Origin: Kineococcus gynurae
GTDB taxonomy: Bacteria; Actinomycetota; Actinomycetes; Actinomycetales; Kineococcaceae
DNA length: 64,000 bases
Strand: one strand, 5' to 3'
NCBI RefSeq assembly: GCF_050871315.1
Contig: NZ_JBJLRE010000018.1
Below, piece after piece: positions 25,753-32,962 of the stretch; position 1 is the stretch's first letter, and the number at the start of each line of letters is the position of its first letter. Made by a program: the position numbers and the translations under genes. The notes beneath the pieces were generated by a model. That model searched no databases. It had not been told where the DNA came from and was given only the letters and a program-made list of their open reading frames with translations.

Positions 25753-27029
25753 CCTCCGCCCCGACCCTGACCGCCCTGGACCCCGACGTCCGCCGCGCGC
25801 TGGACGCCGAGGTGGACGCCTCGATCCGGTGGCTGTGGCGGTTCTCCACCGCCGACCCCAGCTCCCCCGGCTGCGGGTTGGTCCTGGACCGCGACGACGA
25901 GCCGGGCATCGGCACGGTCGCGGCGACGGGTTTCGCGCTGGCCGCCTGGTGCGTGGGCGTCGAACGGGGGGTGCTCGACCGGGCCGCGGTGCTGGAGCGG
26001 GTCCGCGGCACCCTGCGCACGCTGGAGTTCTCCGTGCCGCACCGCAACGGGTTCCTGGCCCACTTCGTCGACCCGGCCACCGGGGCCCGGCACGGCCGCT
26101 CGGAGTACTCGACCATCGACACCACCCTGGCGCTGCTGGGGGCGGTGGCCGCGGCCGGGTACCTCGACGAACCCGACGTCCGCGACACCGTGGACCGGTT
26201 GCTGGGGCGCATCGACTGGACGTGGCTGGTGGCCCGGGAGGACGGGCGCACCGTGCTGCGGATGGCGTGGGTCGCCGACGCGGGGGACGACTACGGTGCG
26301 GAGGCCGACGCGGGGGGTTTCGTGAGCTCCTGGTCGATGACGGCCGAGCAGCTGCCGATGTACCTGCTCGCCGCCGGGCATCCCGGCGTCCCGGCGGGGC
26401 TGGCCCGCGCCCTCTGGGACGGGTTCGAGAAACCCCGGGGCGAGTTCGGTGGTCACGGGTGCGTCTACGAACCCGGCGGAACCCTCTTCACCTACCACTT
26501 CCCTATCGCGTTCTTCCCGTTCGGCCGGTTCCGGGACGTCGACGGGAGGGACTGGTGGGCGAACGCCCGCGAGGCCACGCTGGCCTCCCGGGCGTGGTGC
26601 GCGGCCGAGTCGCACCGGTTCCGGACCTTCGCGGCGGGGCTCTGGGGCCCGGCGGCCGGGCTCGGGCCGGACGGGTACGTGGTCAACGGCGCGAAACCCT
26701 GCCGCGCGCCGGAGCCGCACTGCGACGGCACCGTCCCCCCCGTCTCGCTCCTCGGCGCGCTGGCGCTGGCCCCGGCGGAGACCCAACCCGCCCTGCGGCG
26801 ACTGTTCACCGAGCACCCCGCCGCCTCGGGGGAGTGGGGGCTGACCGACGGGGTGAACCTGGAGGGACCCGAACCCTGGTACGCGCCGGCCCGGTTCGGG
26901 CTCAACAAGGGGGCGGGGGCGCTGCTGGGGGCCGTCGCGCTGGGCAGCACGCTGATCTGGGACGCCGTCGAGTCGCACCCCTGGACCCGGCGGGGCATCG
27001 CGGCGCTGGGTTTCTCCGCGGCGTCCTGA
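25749..27029 (+). CDS. GH144/glycoamylase-like beta-glucan hydrolase candidate
   Basis: A 426-residue protein without signal peptide. Blocks such as TVAATGFALAAWCVGVERG, GFLAHFVDPATGARHGRSEY, STIDTTLALLGAV and ANAREATLASRAWC match the (alpha/alpha)6 'glycoamylase' family that includes GH144 endo-beta-1,2-glucanases. Its translational coupling to the importer ATPase (4-bp overlap) indicates that it acts on the imported oligosaccharide inside the cell. Catalytic residues cannot be assigned with confidence, so the exact linkage (beta-1,2-glucan or another) is open. Confidence 0.72.
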   Translation: MTSAPTLTALDPDVRRALDAEVDASIRWLWRFSTADPSSPGCGLVLDRDDEPGIGTVAATGFALAAWCVGVERGVLDRAAVLERVRGTLRTLEFSVPHRNGFLAHFVDPATGARHGRSEYSTIDTTLALLGAVAAAGYLDEPDVRDTVDRLLGRIDWTWLVAREDGRTVLRMAWVADAGDDYGAEADAGGFVSSWSMTAEQLPMYLLAAGHPGVPAGLARALWDGFEKPRGEFGGHGCVYEPGGTLFTYHFPIAFFPFGRFRDVDGRDWWANAREATLASRAWCAAESHRFRTFAAGLWGPAAGLGPDGYVVNGAKPCRAPEPHCDGTVPPVSLLGALALAPAETQPALRRLFTEHPAASGEWGLTDGVNLEGPEPWYAPARFGLNKGAGALLGAVALGSTLIWDAVESHPWTRRGIAALGFSAAS

Positions 27030-27077
27030 CCCGGGCCTGGCCGGGGCCCAGGACCGGAGCCGGAGGCGGGACGTGAC

Positions 27078-27704
27078 TCAGGGACGCCGACGGGCGAGCA
27101 GGGTCGCGTCCTCGATGTCGTGCTCGACCCCGTCGCGCACGACCCGCCGCGGTCGTTCCTCGGCGACGAGCACTTCGAAGGCGTCGTCCAGGGCGCCGAG
27201 CAGGTCCGCGGCGCGGAACATCGCCGCCCGGTGCGCGGCGTTCAGGTGGGTGAAGAGCTCGGAGGGGGCGTGACCCACGACCAGCAGGTGCCCGCCCGGG
27301 GCCACCGCCGGGGCGAGCCGCGCGACCACGGCGGCCATCCCCGCGTCCGGCGGGTGCAGGAAGTGGGTGGTCACCAGGTCGAACTCACGTCCGTCCGCGT
27401 CGAACTCGCGGGCGTCCACCTCCCACACGTCCACCCGCCCGCCGACCCCGGCCTCCTCGGCGTGGCGGCGGGTGCGGGCGAGCCCGTTGGTCGAGAAGTC
27501 CGCCCCGGTGACCTGCCAGCCGCGCGAGGCCAGCCAGACGACGTCGCCCCCCTCGCCGCAGCCGAGGTCCAGCGCGGTGCCCGGCGGCAGGTCGGCGACC
27601 TCGGCGACGAGCTGCGCGTTCGGGCCTCCGCTCCACACGCGCTCCTCGCCCGAGTAGCGCTCCTGCCACGAGGCTGGTTCGAAGGGGTCCTCGGCGACGC
27701 TCAT
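27078..27704 (-). CDS. Class I SAM-dependent methyltransferase
   Basis: A 208-residue methyltransferase. Motif I is LDLGCGEGGD (about 45-54), followed by ADFSTNGLARTRRHAE and a C-terminal sheet; WQERYSGEERVWSGGPNAQL near the start is typical of the Tehb/UbiE-like small group. The substrate is unknown. The ATG at 27704 faces away from the following isomerase gene. It is convergent with the glucanase-like gene, 48 bp apart, and probably not part of the glycan locus. Confidence 0.82.
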   Translation of the reverse strand: MSVAEDPFEPASWQERYSGEERVWSGGPNAQLVAEVADLPPGTALDLGCGEGGDVVWLASRGWQVTGADFSTNGLARTRRHAEEAGVGGRVDVWEVDAREFDADGREFDLVTTHFLHPPDAGMAAVVARLAPAVAPGGHLLVVGHAPSELFTHLNAAHRAAMFRAADLLGALDDAFEVLVAEERPRRVVRDGVEHDIEDATLLARRRP

Positions 27705-27771
27705 GGGCCGAGTCTGCCAAGTCGCCCCGTCCGCTCGTGCCGTACCCGCCCGGGGCTTTCGCCGACCCCCG

Positions 27772-27797
27772 GTGATCTGACAGAGTGATCTGTCAGG
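27772..27797. promoter_or_regulatory. 13-bp direct repeat and inverted repeat upstream of a sugar isomerase gene
   Basis: GTGATCTGACAGA (27772-27784) and GTGATCTGTCAGG (27785-27797) are tandem with two differences. CTGACAG and CTGTCAG inside them also form an inverted repeat. A third partial copy, TGTCAGG, follows. It lies 56 bp before the isomerase start and looks like an operator for an unidentified regulator. Confidence 0.45.
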
Positions 27798-27852
27798 ATG
27801 TCAGGACAAGCACAACCGTCGGTCACGGTCGACCGGGAGATGGGCAGAGCAC

Positions 27853-28770
27853 ATGCGCGCGACAGTCGCCGGGGCACCGGTCAGCTTCGGGGTCTTCGAA
27901 CTGACCCCCGAGGGGGCCGAGGTGCTCGGCCCCGACGACATGCTGGAGATCCTCGTCGAGACGGGCTACGCCGGTGTCGACCTCGGCCCCGAGGGGTTCC
28001 TCGGTCGCGGGCGTGAGCTGCAGCAGCGGCTGCAGCGGTTCTCCCTGGAGCTCGCCGGCGGCTGGGTGCAGCTGCCCTTCTCCGACGACGAGGCGTTCGC
28101 CGCCGCGCTGCCCGAGCTCGACCGCGCGCTGGCCGTGTTCGCCGACGCGGCCGAGCTGGGGCCCGCGCGGTTGCCCAAACCCACCCTGGCCGACGGCGGC
28201 TCGGCCGCGCGGCAGGCCAGCCCCGGCCGGGGGGCCGAGGTGGACGCGCTGGCCGAGGAGTCCTGGTCGCGGTTGGTGCGCAACTGCGCCGTCGCCGCCG
28301 AGCGGGTCCGGGCCGCGGGCCTGGAGCCCACGTTCCACCACCACGCCGGGACCTACGTCGAGAACCCCGCGGAGATCGACCGGTTCCTGGCCGAGGTCGA
28401 CATCGACCTCACCCTGGACACGGGCCACCTGCTCATCGGCGGGGGCGACCCGCTGGACGTGCTGCGCCGCTGGGGTTCCCGGGTCAACCACCTGCACCTG
28501 AAGGACGTGGACCGCGCGTTGCTGGACGCCACGGTGGCTGCCGGTGGGGGGATGCCCGAGGTGTGGTCCTCGGGGGCGTTCACCGCCTTCGGTCGCGGCG
28601 ACATCGACCTCACCGCGGTGATGGACGCGGTCGACGCGCTGGGTTTCGACGGCTGGGTCGTGGTCGAGCAGGACGTGCTCAACACCCCCGACGTCTCGCT
28701 TGCCGAGTTCCGCACCGAGCGCACCGCCGACCAGCGGGTCAACCGCGAGGCGTTGCGGGCCTGGGTCTGA
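27853..28770 (+). CDS. Sugar phosphate isomerase/epimerase (IolE-like TIM barrel)
   Basis: A 305-residue AP-endonuclease-2-type TIM barrel. Metal-ligand segments are visible: TFHHHAGTYVENP, DLTLDTGHLLIGG, NHLHLKDVDR and VVEQDVLN, which match the Glu/His/Asp ligand set of inosose dehydratases and related epimerases. The start MRATVAGAPVSFGVFEL is typical. It acts on a sugar or cyclitol that cannot be specified. The ATG at 27853 is preceded by an operator-like repeat. Together with the related gene at 29302 it may serve inositol or rare-sugar catabolism. Confidence 0.8.
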   Translation: MRATVAGAPVSFGVFELTPEGAEVLGPDDMLEILVETGYAGVDLGPEGFLGRGRELQQRLQRFSLELAGGWVQLPFSDDEAFAAALPELDRALAVFADAAELGPARLPKPTLADGGSAARQASPGRGAEVDALAEESWSRLVRNCAVAAERVRAAGLEPTFHHHAGTYVENPAEIDRFLAEVDIDLTLDTGHLLIGGGDPLDVLRRWGSRVNHLHLKDVDRALLDATVAAGGGMPEVWSSGAFTAFGRGDIDLTAVMDAVDALGFDGWVVVEQDVLNTPDVSLAEFRTERTADQRVNREALRAWV

Positions 28771-29122
28771 GGCGGGCCCGCACCGCCACCGTCGCGCAGG
28801 TCGGCACGACCAGCGCACCCACCACGGTGACGGGCGGCACGGTCTCGCGCAGGAGCAGGGCCGCCCAGGCGATGCTAAGGACCGGTTGCAGCAGCTGGAC
28901 CTGGGCTACCTGGGCGACCGGGCCGATGGCCAGCCCCCGGTACCAGGCGAAGAAGCCGAGGAACATGCTGACCGAGGCCAGGTAGCCGAAGGCCGCCCAT
29001 CGGGTCGGGTCGGCGGTGGGTGCCCCCGCCCGCAGGCTGATCACGAGCAGCACGAGCCCGGTGAGCGGCACGGTGAAGCCGAAGGCGGGCCACCCTCGGC
29101 CGTCCCCACGCGGGGCCGGAGA
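28739..29122 (-). pseudogene. Truncated EamA-type transporter (C-terminal half only)
   Basis: The minus strand is open from a stop at 29123-29125 to the TGA at 28739-28741. It encodes only the second half of an EamA/DMT transporter: helices in PLTGLVLLVIS, RWAAFGYLASVSMFLGFFAW, then AQVQLLQPVLSIAWAALLLR and TVVGALVVPTCATVAV. A full EamA protein has ten helices and about 290 residues. Only 179 bp separate the upstream stop from the next gene, so the N-terminal half cannot be present. The 3' end overlaps the convergent isomerase by 32 bp. The remnant is most likely non-functional. A GTG at 29071 could start a 110-residue product. Confidence 0.7.
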
Positions 29123-29301
29123 TCAGAGATGGCGGGAGGTGTTCTTCCGCGACGGCGCTGTCCTGCTGGTTCACGCATCGTGGTGGCCGCAGGTGGCCTG
29201 GGCGGGGGAGAGTCCCGGAACACCCGCGATCGCAGGGTGGAATTCTATAGAGGGCTGGGTAAGACTGGCGGGGTACGCAAGGACGGACGAAGGAGTCGAC
29301 G

Positions 29302-30306
29302 ATGGCACGCCCGATCACCCTCTTCACCGGCCAGTGGGCCGACCTGCCCTTCGAGGAGGTCGCGCGGCTCGCGGGGGAATGGGGTTACGACGGCCTGGAG
29401 ATCGCCAGCTGGGGCGACCACCTCGACGTGTCCCGGCACGCGGACGCGGCCTACGTCGCCGGACGCCAGGAGATCCTGCAGCGCAACGGTCTCCAGGTCT
29501 GGACGATCTCCAACCACCTGGTCGGTCAGGCCGTCTGCGACGACCCGATCGACGCTCGTCACCGCGGGATCGTCCCGGACCGCGTCTGGGGGGACGGCGA
29601 GGCCGAGGGGGTCCGCCGGCGTGCGGCCGAGGAGCTGAAGGACACCGCCCGCATGGCGGCGGCGCTCGGGGTGAAGACCGTCACCGGGTTCACCGGCTCC
29701 TCGATCTGGAAGACCGTGGCGATGTTCCCGCCGGTGCCGGACGGCATGGTGGAGGCCGGGTACCAGGACTTCGCCGACCGGTGGAACCCGATCATGGACG
29801 TGTTCGACGAGGTCGGCGTGCGGTTCGCGATGGAGGTCCACCCCTCCGAGATCGCCTACGACTACTGGACCGCCAAGCGCATGCTGGAGGCCATCGGGCA
29901 CCGGGAGGCGTTCGGGCTGAACTGGGACCCCAGCCACATGGTCTGGCAGCAGGTCGACCCCGTCGGATTCATCCTCGACTTCGCCGACCGGATCTACCAC
30001 GTCCACTGCAAGGACTCCAAGGTCAAGACCGGCAACGGCCGCAACGCCCGGCTGGCCTCGCACCTCGCCTGGGCCGACCCGCGCCGGGGCTGGGACTTCG
30101 TCTCGGTGGGTCTCGGCGACGTGCCGTGGCAGGAGTGCTTCCGGGCGCTGAACTTCGTGGGGTACCAGGGTCCGTTGTCGGTGGAGTGGGAGGACGCCGG
30201 GATGGACCGCCTCGTCGGGGCCCCGGCCGCGCTGGACTTCGTGCGGCGCAACGCCGTCGACCCCTCGGCCGCGGCGTTCGACGCGGCGTTCTCCCAGCGC
30301 GGCTGA
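29302..30306 (+). CDS. Sugar phosphate isomerase/epimerase (TIM barrel)
   Basis: A 334-residue protein of the xylose-isomerase-like TIM-barrel superfamily. MARPITLFTGQWADLPFEEV, YDGLEIASWGDHLDV, VTGFTGSSIWK, FAMEVHPSEIAYD, LNWDPSHMVWQQVDP and IYHVHCKDSKV supply the typical Glu/Asp/His metal ligands. The closest general type is the sugar epimerase found with inositol or trehalose-like catabolic genes. GGACGAAGGAG 5-15 nt upstream is the RBS. The preceding 176 bp is non-coding and adjoins a transporter remnant, suggesting local rearrangement. Confidence 0.82.
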   Translation: MARPITLFTGQWADLPFEEVARLAGEWGYDGLEIASWGDHLDVSRHADAAYVAGRQEILQRNGLQVWTISNHLVGQAVCDDPIDARHRGIVPDRVWGDGEAEGVRRRAAEELKDTARMAAALGVKTVTGFTGSSIWKTVAMFPPVPDGMVEAGYQDFADRWNPIMDVFDEVGVRFAMEVHPSEIAYDYWTAKRMLEAIGHREAFGLNWDPSHMVWQQVDPVGFILDFADRIYHVHCKDSKVKTGNGRNARLASHLAWADPRRGWDFVSVGLGDVPWQECFRALNFVGYQGPLSVEWEDAGMDRLVGAPAALDFVRRNAVDPSAAAFDAAFSQRG

Positions 30307-30323
30307 CCCGCGGGGTCAGCCGC
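30299..30323. terminator. Bidirectional terminator between the convergent isomerase and TetR genes
   Basis: An 11-bp perfect stem, GCGGCTGACCC with GGGTCAGCCGC, encloses a 3-nt loop. It overlaps both stop codons, so it can end both transcripts. No long T tract follows, as usual in such GC-rich genomes. Confidence 0.6.
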
Positions 30324-30951
30324 CCGCCCCGAGCAGGGCCCGGACCCCGGCGTCGACGTCGGCGCCGGGGTCGCCCCAGGGCAGTCCGGGTTTGTTGATC
30401 CGCAGGGATACCGCCCCGTGCAGGAACTGCCACACCCGCGCCGCGGTCGCCCACGGGTCGAGATCCCCGAGGACCCCGTCGGCGCGGGCGGCCTCGAGGT
30501 CACCCGCGACGTCGTCGAGCAGCTCCCGACCGGGGACCACGTCCGTGGCGGGCATGAGCGAGGGCACCAGGCCCGTCTCGTAGAGCACGCGGTAGCGCCC
30601 CGGGTGCCGCAGGCCGAGCTCGACGTAGGCGTGGGCGAAGGCCAGCACCCGGGCCACGGGGTGCTCGGCCCCCGCCCGGGCGGTCGCGACCTCCTGCTCG
30701 AGCTCGGCGAACAGCCGCTCCACGACGGCGCGCAGCAGCGAGGTCTTCGACGAGAAGTGCAGGTAGAGCGACGGGGGAGTGACCCCCACCGCGTCGGCCA
30801 CCGCCCGCATCGAGACCTGGTGCTCGTCACCCAGGTCGGCCAGCAGTCGGGCGCCGGCGTCGAGGATCTGTTCCCGGAGCAGGTCGCCCTCGCCGCGGCG
30901 CACACGGTGCCGCCCCTCGCCGATGGTGGGTCGCTGCGGTCGGGTGCTCAT
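30316..30951 (-). CDS. TetR family transcriptional regulator
   Basis: A 211-residue regulator. The N-terminal HTH (about 25-70) includes ILDAGARLLADLG, VSMRAVADAVGVTPPSLY and LHFSSKTSLLRAVVERLF. The C-terminal ligand domain has the WHG-like pattern ARVWQFLHGAVSLRINKP. The ligand and targets are unknown. The ATG at 30951 lies 28 bp from a perfect 13-bp palindrome (30979-30991), indicating autoregulation. No divergent partner gene is close, because the next gene upstream is L36 on the same strand. Confidence 0.88.
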   Translation of the reverse strand: MSTRPQRPTIGEGRHRVRRGEGDLLREQILDAGARLLADLGDEHQVSMRAVADAVGVTPPSLYLHFSSKTSLLRAVVERLFAELEQEVATARAGAEHPVARVLAFAHAYVELGLRHPGRYRVLYETGLVPSLMPATDVVPGRELLDDVAGDLEAARADGVLGDLDPWATAARVWQFLHGAVSLRINKPGLPWGDPGADVDAGVRALLGAGG

Positions 30952-30978
30952 GGCGTCAGGCTAGTGCATTGATTAGGT

Positions 30979-30991
30979 TAACGAGTCGTTA
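30979..30991. promoter_or_regulatory. Palindromic operator upstream of the TetR gene
   Basis: TAACGAGTCGTTA is a perfect palindrome around a central G. It sits 28 bp before the tetR start in a locally AT-richer stretch. Size and position fit TetR autorepression. Confidence 0.6.
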
Positions 30992-31060
30992 GTCACCTCC
31001 CCTCGAAACCCGAAACCCGAGACCCGCCCCGAAGCCGGGGGGTGCCGACCGGGCCAGAAC

Positions 31061-31088
31061 GGGAGGGTCAGGTCGCCCCGACCCTCCC
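31061..31088 (-). terminator. Terminator after the L36 gene
   Basis: A 9-bp stem, GGGAGGGTC with GACCCTCCC, encloses a 10-nt loop just beyond the L36 stop codon on the minus strand. No T tract is evident. Confidence 0.5.
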
Positions 31089-31096
31089 GGCCGCAT

Positions 31097-31219
31097 TCAG
31101 CCCTGACGTCCCTTGAACCGCGGGTTCTGCTTGTTGATGACGAAGATCCGTCCGCGGCGCCGGACGATCTGCGCCCCGGGCTGGTTCTTGAGTGACTTCA
31201 ACGAGGCTCGGACCTTCAT
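31097..31219 (-). CDS. rpmJ: 50S ribosomal protein L36, zinc-independent (YkgO-type) paralogue
   Basis: A 40-residue protein beginning MKVRASLKSLKNQPGAQIVR and ending NPRFKGRQG. This is the C-minus L36 form: the zinc-binding Cys/Cys/Cys/His of standard L36 is absent and the protein contains no cysteine at all. Such paralogues replace zinc-containing L36 under zinc limitation and are normally repressed by Zur. AAAGGAGCAGGGGG lies before the ATG. A Zur-like box is centred 26 bp upstream and a hairpin follows the stop. The standard zinc-binding L36 should be elsewhere in the genome with other ribosomal genes. Confidence 0.93.
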   Translation of the reverse strand: MKVRASLKSLKNQPGAQIVRRRGRIFVINKQNPRFKGRQG

Positions 31220-31237
31220 GTCCCCCTGCTCCTTTTC

Positions 31238-31252
31238 TGAGAACGATTGTCA
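31238..31252. promoter_or_regulatory. Zur-like box between L36 and the ABC importer
   Basis: On the minus strand TGACAATCGTTCTCA is a 7-1-7 imperfect palindrome matching the actinobacterial Zur pattern TGAnAAtnnTTnTCA. It lies 19-33 bp before the L36 start, over its expected promoter. It is also 52 bp upstream of the divergent importer start. Confidence 0.72.
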
Positions 31253-31290
31253 GGAAGAAGCTAGCAGGCGTGGCCGCGGCGGGGCCTGGG

Positions 31291-31296
31291 TAGGGT
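31291..31296 (+). promoter_or_regulatory. -10 box of the importer operon, leaderless type
   Basis: TAGGGT is followed by 7 nt and the GTG start at 31304. The Zur-like box ends 38 bp before this hexamer, near the -35 side of the promoter. Confidence 0.55.
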
Positions 31297-31303
31297 TCCC
31301 CGG

Positions 31304-32149
31304 GTGAACGGGCAGACGGCGGGGGAGAGCATCGTCGTCCGCGACGTCGGGCAGGTCTACGCGGCCCGCTCGGGCCCCCCGACCGTCGCGCTGGACCACG
31401 TCGACCTGACCGTCCCGCGCGGGCGCTTCGTGAGCGTCATCGGCCCCAGCGGGTGCGGGAAGTCGACGCTGCTGCGCGTCCTCGCCGGCCTGGAGGAACC
31501 CCGCACCGGGTCGGTCTCCGTGTTCGGCGCGACCCCGGCCGCCGCCGCGGCCGCCAAGTCGGTGGGCTTCGTCCCGCAGGTGCCTGCCCTCCTGCCCTGG
31601 TCCTCCGTGCTGCAGAACGTGCAGGTGCTCGGCCGGGTCAACCGGGCCGCCGGTCGCCGCCGCCCGGCCCCGCCCGCCGGGTGCGAGTTCGTCACCGACC
31701 CGGTGAGCCTGCTGACCCGGCTCGGTCTCCAGGACGTCCTGCACGCGCGGCCCGCCGAGCTGTCGGGGGGGATGCAGCAACGGACGGCCTTGGCCCGCGC
31801 GCTGGCCCTGCAGCCGGACGTCCTGCTCATGGACGAGCCGTTCTCGGCCCTGGACGAGTTCACCCGCGAGGCCGCCCAGCTGCAGCTGCTCGACGTCTGG
31901 TCGGAGCTGCGCACGACCGTGGTGTTCGTGACCCACTCGATCACCGAGGCCGTCCTCCTCTCCGACACCGTGGTCGTGATGGCCTCGGGGCCCGGACGCA
32001 TCGCGACCTCGATCCCGGTCGACCTGGCCCGGCCCCGCCACCACGGCCAGCTCGACTCCAGCGCCATGCACGCCCTCGAGCACCGCGTCCGGCAGGCGCT
32101 CGGCGCGGCCTACGCCGAGGCCGGGGTCCTGCGCGGGAGCACCGCGTGA
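31304..32149 (+). CDS. ABC transporter ATPase, SsuB/TauB/NrtD type
   Basis: A 281-residue ATPase. Walker A is GPSGCGKST (47-55), the signature is LSGGMQQRTALARAL, and Walker B is VLLMDEPFSALDEF. These are typical of the nitrate/sulfonate/taurine/thiamine-precursor class. An Arg/Pro-rich insert (RAAGRRRPAPPAG) sits between the Q loop and the signature. The gene starts leaderless at GTG 31304, overlaps the permease gene by 4 bp, and is divergent from Zur-box L36. The substrate is not known; metal control is possible but unproven. Confidence 0.88.
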   Translation: MNGQTAGESIVVRDVGQVYAARSGPPTVALDHVDLTVPRGRFVSVIGPSGCGKSTLLRVLAGLEEPRTGSVSVFGATPAAAAAAKSVGFVPQVPALLPWSSVLQNVQVLGRVNRAAGRRRPAPPAGCEFVTDPVSLLTRLGLQDVLHARPAELSGGMQQRTALARALALQPDVLLMDEPFSALDEFTREAAQLQLLDVWSELRTTVVFVTHSITEAVLLSDTVVVMASGPGRIATSIPVDLARPRHHGQLDSSAMHALEHRVRQALGAAYAEAGVLRGSTA

Positions 32150-32913
32150 GGCTGTTCCGGCGGGCGGCGGTCGTCCTGCCGGCGTTGCTGGCCCTCGTCG
32201 TCGTCGGAGCGGTCTGGACGGTGGTGGAACGCGACCACCCCTACGTGCTCCCGCCGCTGGCCGACGTGGGTGCCCAGCTCGCCGGCGAGCCCGGGCTGTT
32301 CCTGGCGAACGCGTGGACCACGCTGTCGGAGGCCCTGCTCGGCCTGCTGGTCGGGACGGTCGCCGCGGTCCTCGTCGCGGTCGCGGTCTCGGAGTCCACC
32401 CTCCTGCGCCGGGCGGTCATGCCGTTGGCCGTCGTGCTGAACGTGACCCCGGTGGTGGCCATCGCGCCCGCGCTGGTGGTCGCGTTCGGGTTCGGGATCC
32501 TGCCCAAGGTGCTCGTGACCGGCCTCATCACGTTCTTCCCCGTCCTCATGAACACGCTGACCGGCCTGCGTTCGGTGGCCCCGCCCGTCCTCGCGGTGTT
32601 CCGCAGCGTCCGGGCGACGCGCCTCGACGTCCTGCTGCGGCTGCGGCTGCCCAGCGCGCTGCCCTACGTGTTCGCGGCCCTGCGGGTGACGTTCCCGCTG
32701 TCGCTGGTCGGCGCGATCGTGGCGGAGTTCTCCGCGGCCGGCTCCTCGCGGGGACTGGGCACGATGATCCAGGTGGCCGCGGCGAACTCCCAGCTCGACG
32801 TCGTGTTCGCCGCGATCGCCTGCCTGGCGGTCATGGGGTCCGTGCTGCTGGTCGCCGTGACCCTCGTGGAGCGTCGGGTGCTGGCCTGGCACGACTCCCA
32901 GCGCCGGACCTGA
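32146..32913 (+). CDS. ABC transporter permease, SsuC/TauC type
   Basis: A 255-residue inner-membrane permease with about six helices. The coupling segment VFRSVRATRLDVLLRLRLPS and the block SLVGAIVAEFSAAGSSRGLG are characteristic of SsuC-like permeases. The GTG at 32146 overlaps the ATPase stop, so translation is coupled. With the ATPase and the following lipoprotein it forms a complete importer. Confidence 0.88.
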   Translation: MRLFRRAAVVLPALLALVVVGAVWTVVERDHPYVLPPLADVGAQLAGEPGLFLANAWTTLSEALLGLLVGTVAAVLVAVAVSESTLLRRAVMPLAVVLNVTPVVAIAPALVVAFGFGILPKVLVTGLITFFPVLMNTLTGLRSVAPPVLAVFRSVRATRLDVLLRLRLPSALPYVFAALRVTFPLSLVGAIVAEFSAAGSSRGLGTMIQVAAANSQLDVVFAAIACLAVMGSVLLVAVTLVERRVLAWHDSQRRT

Positions 32914-32962
32914 CCGACGACCCCATCCGGGTGGGACGGGCGGCGTCCGCCAAGATGTCGCC

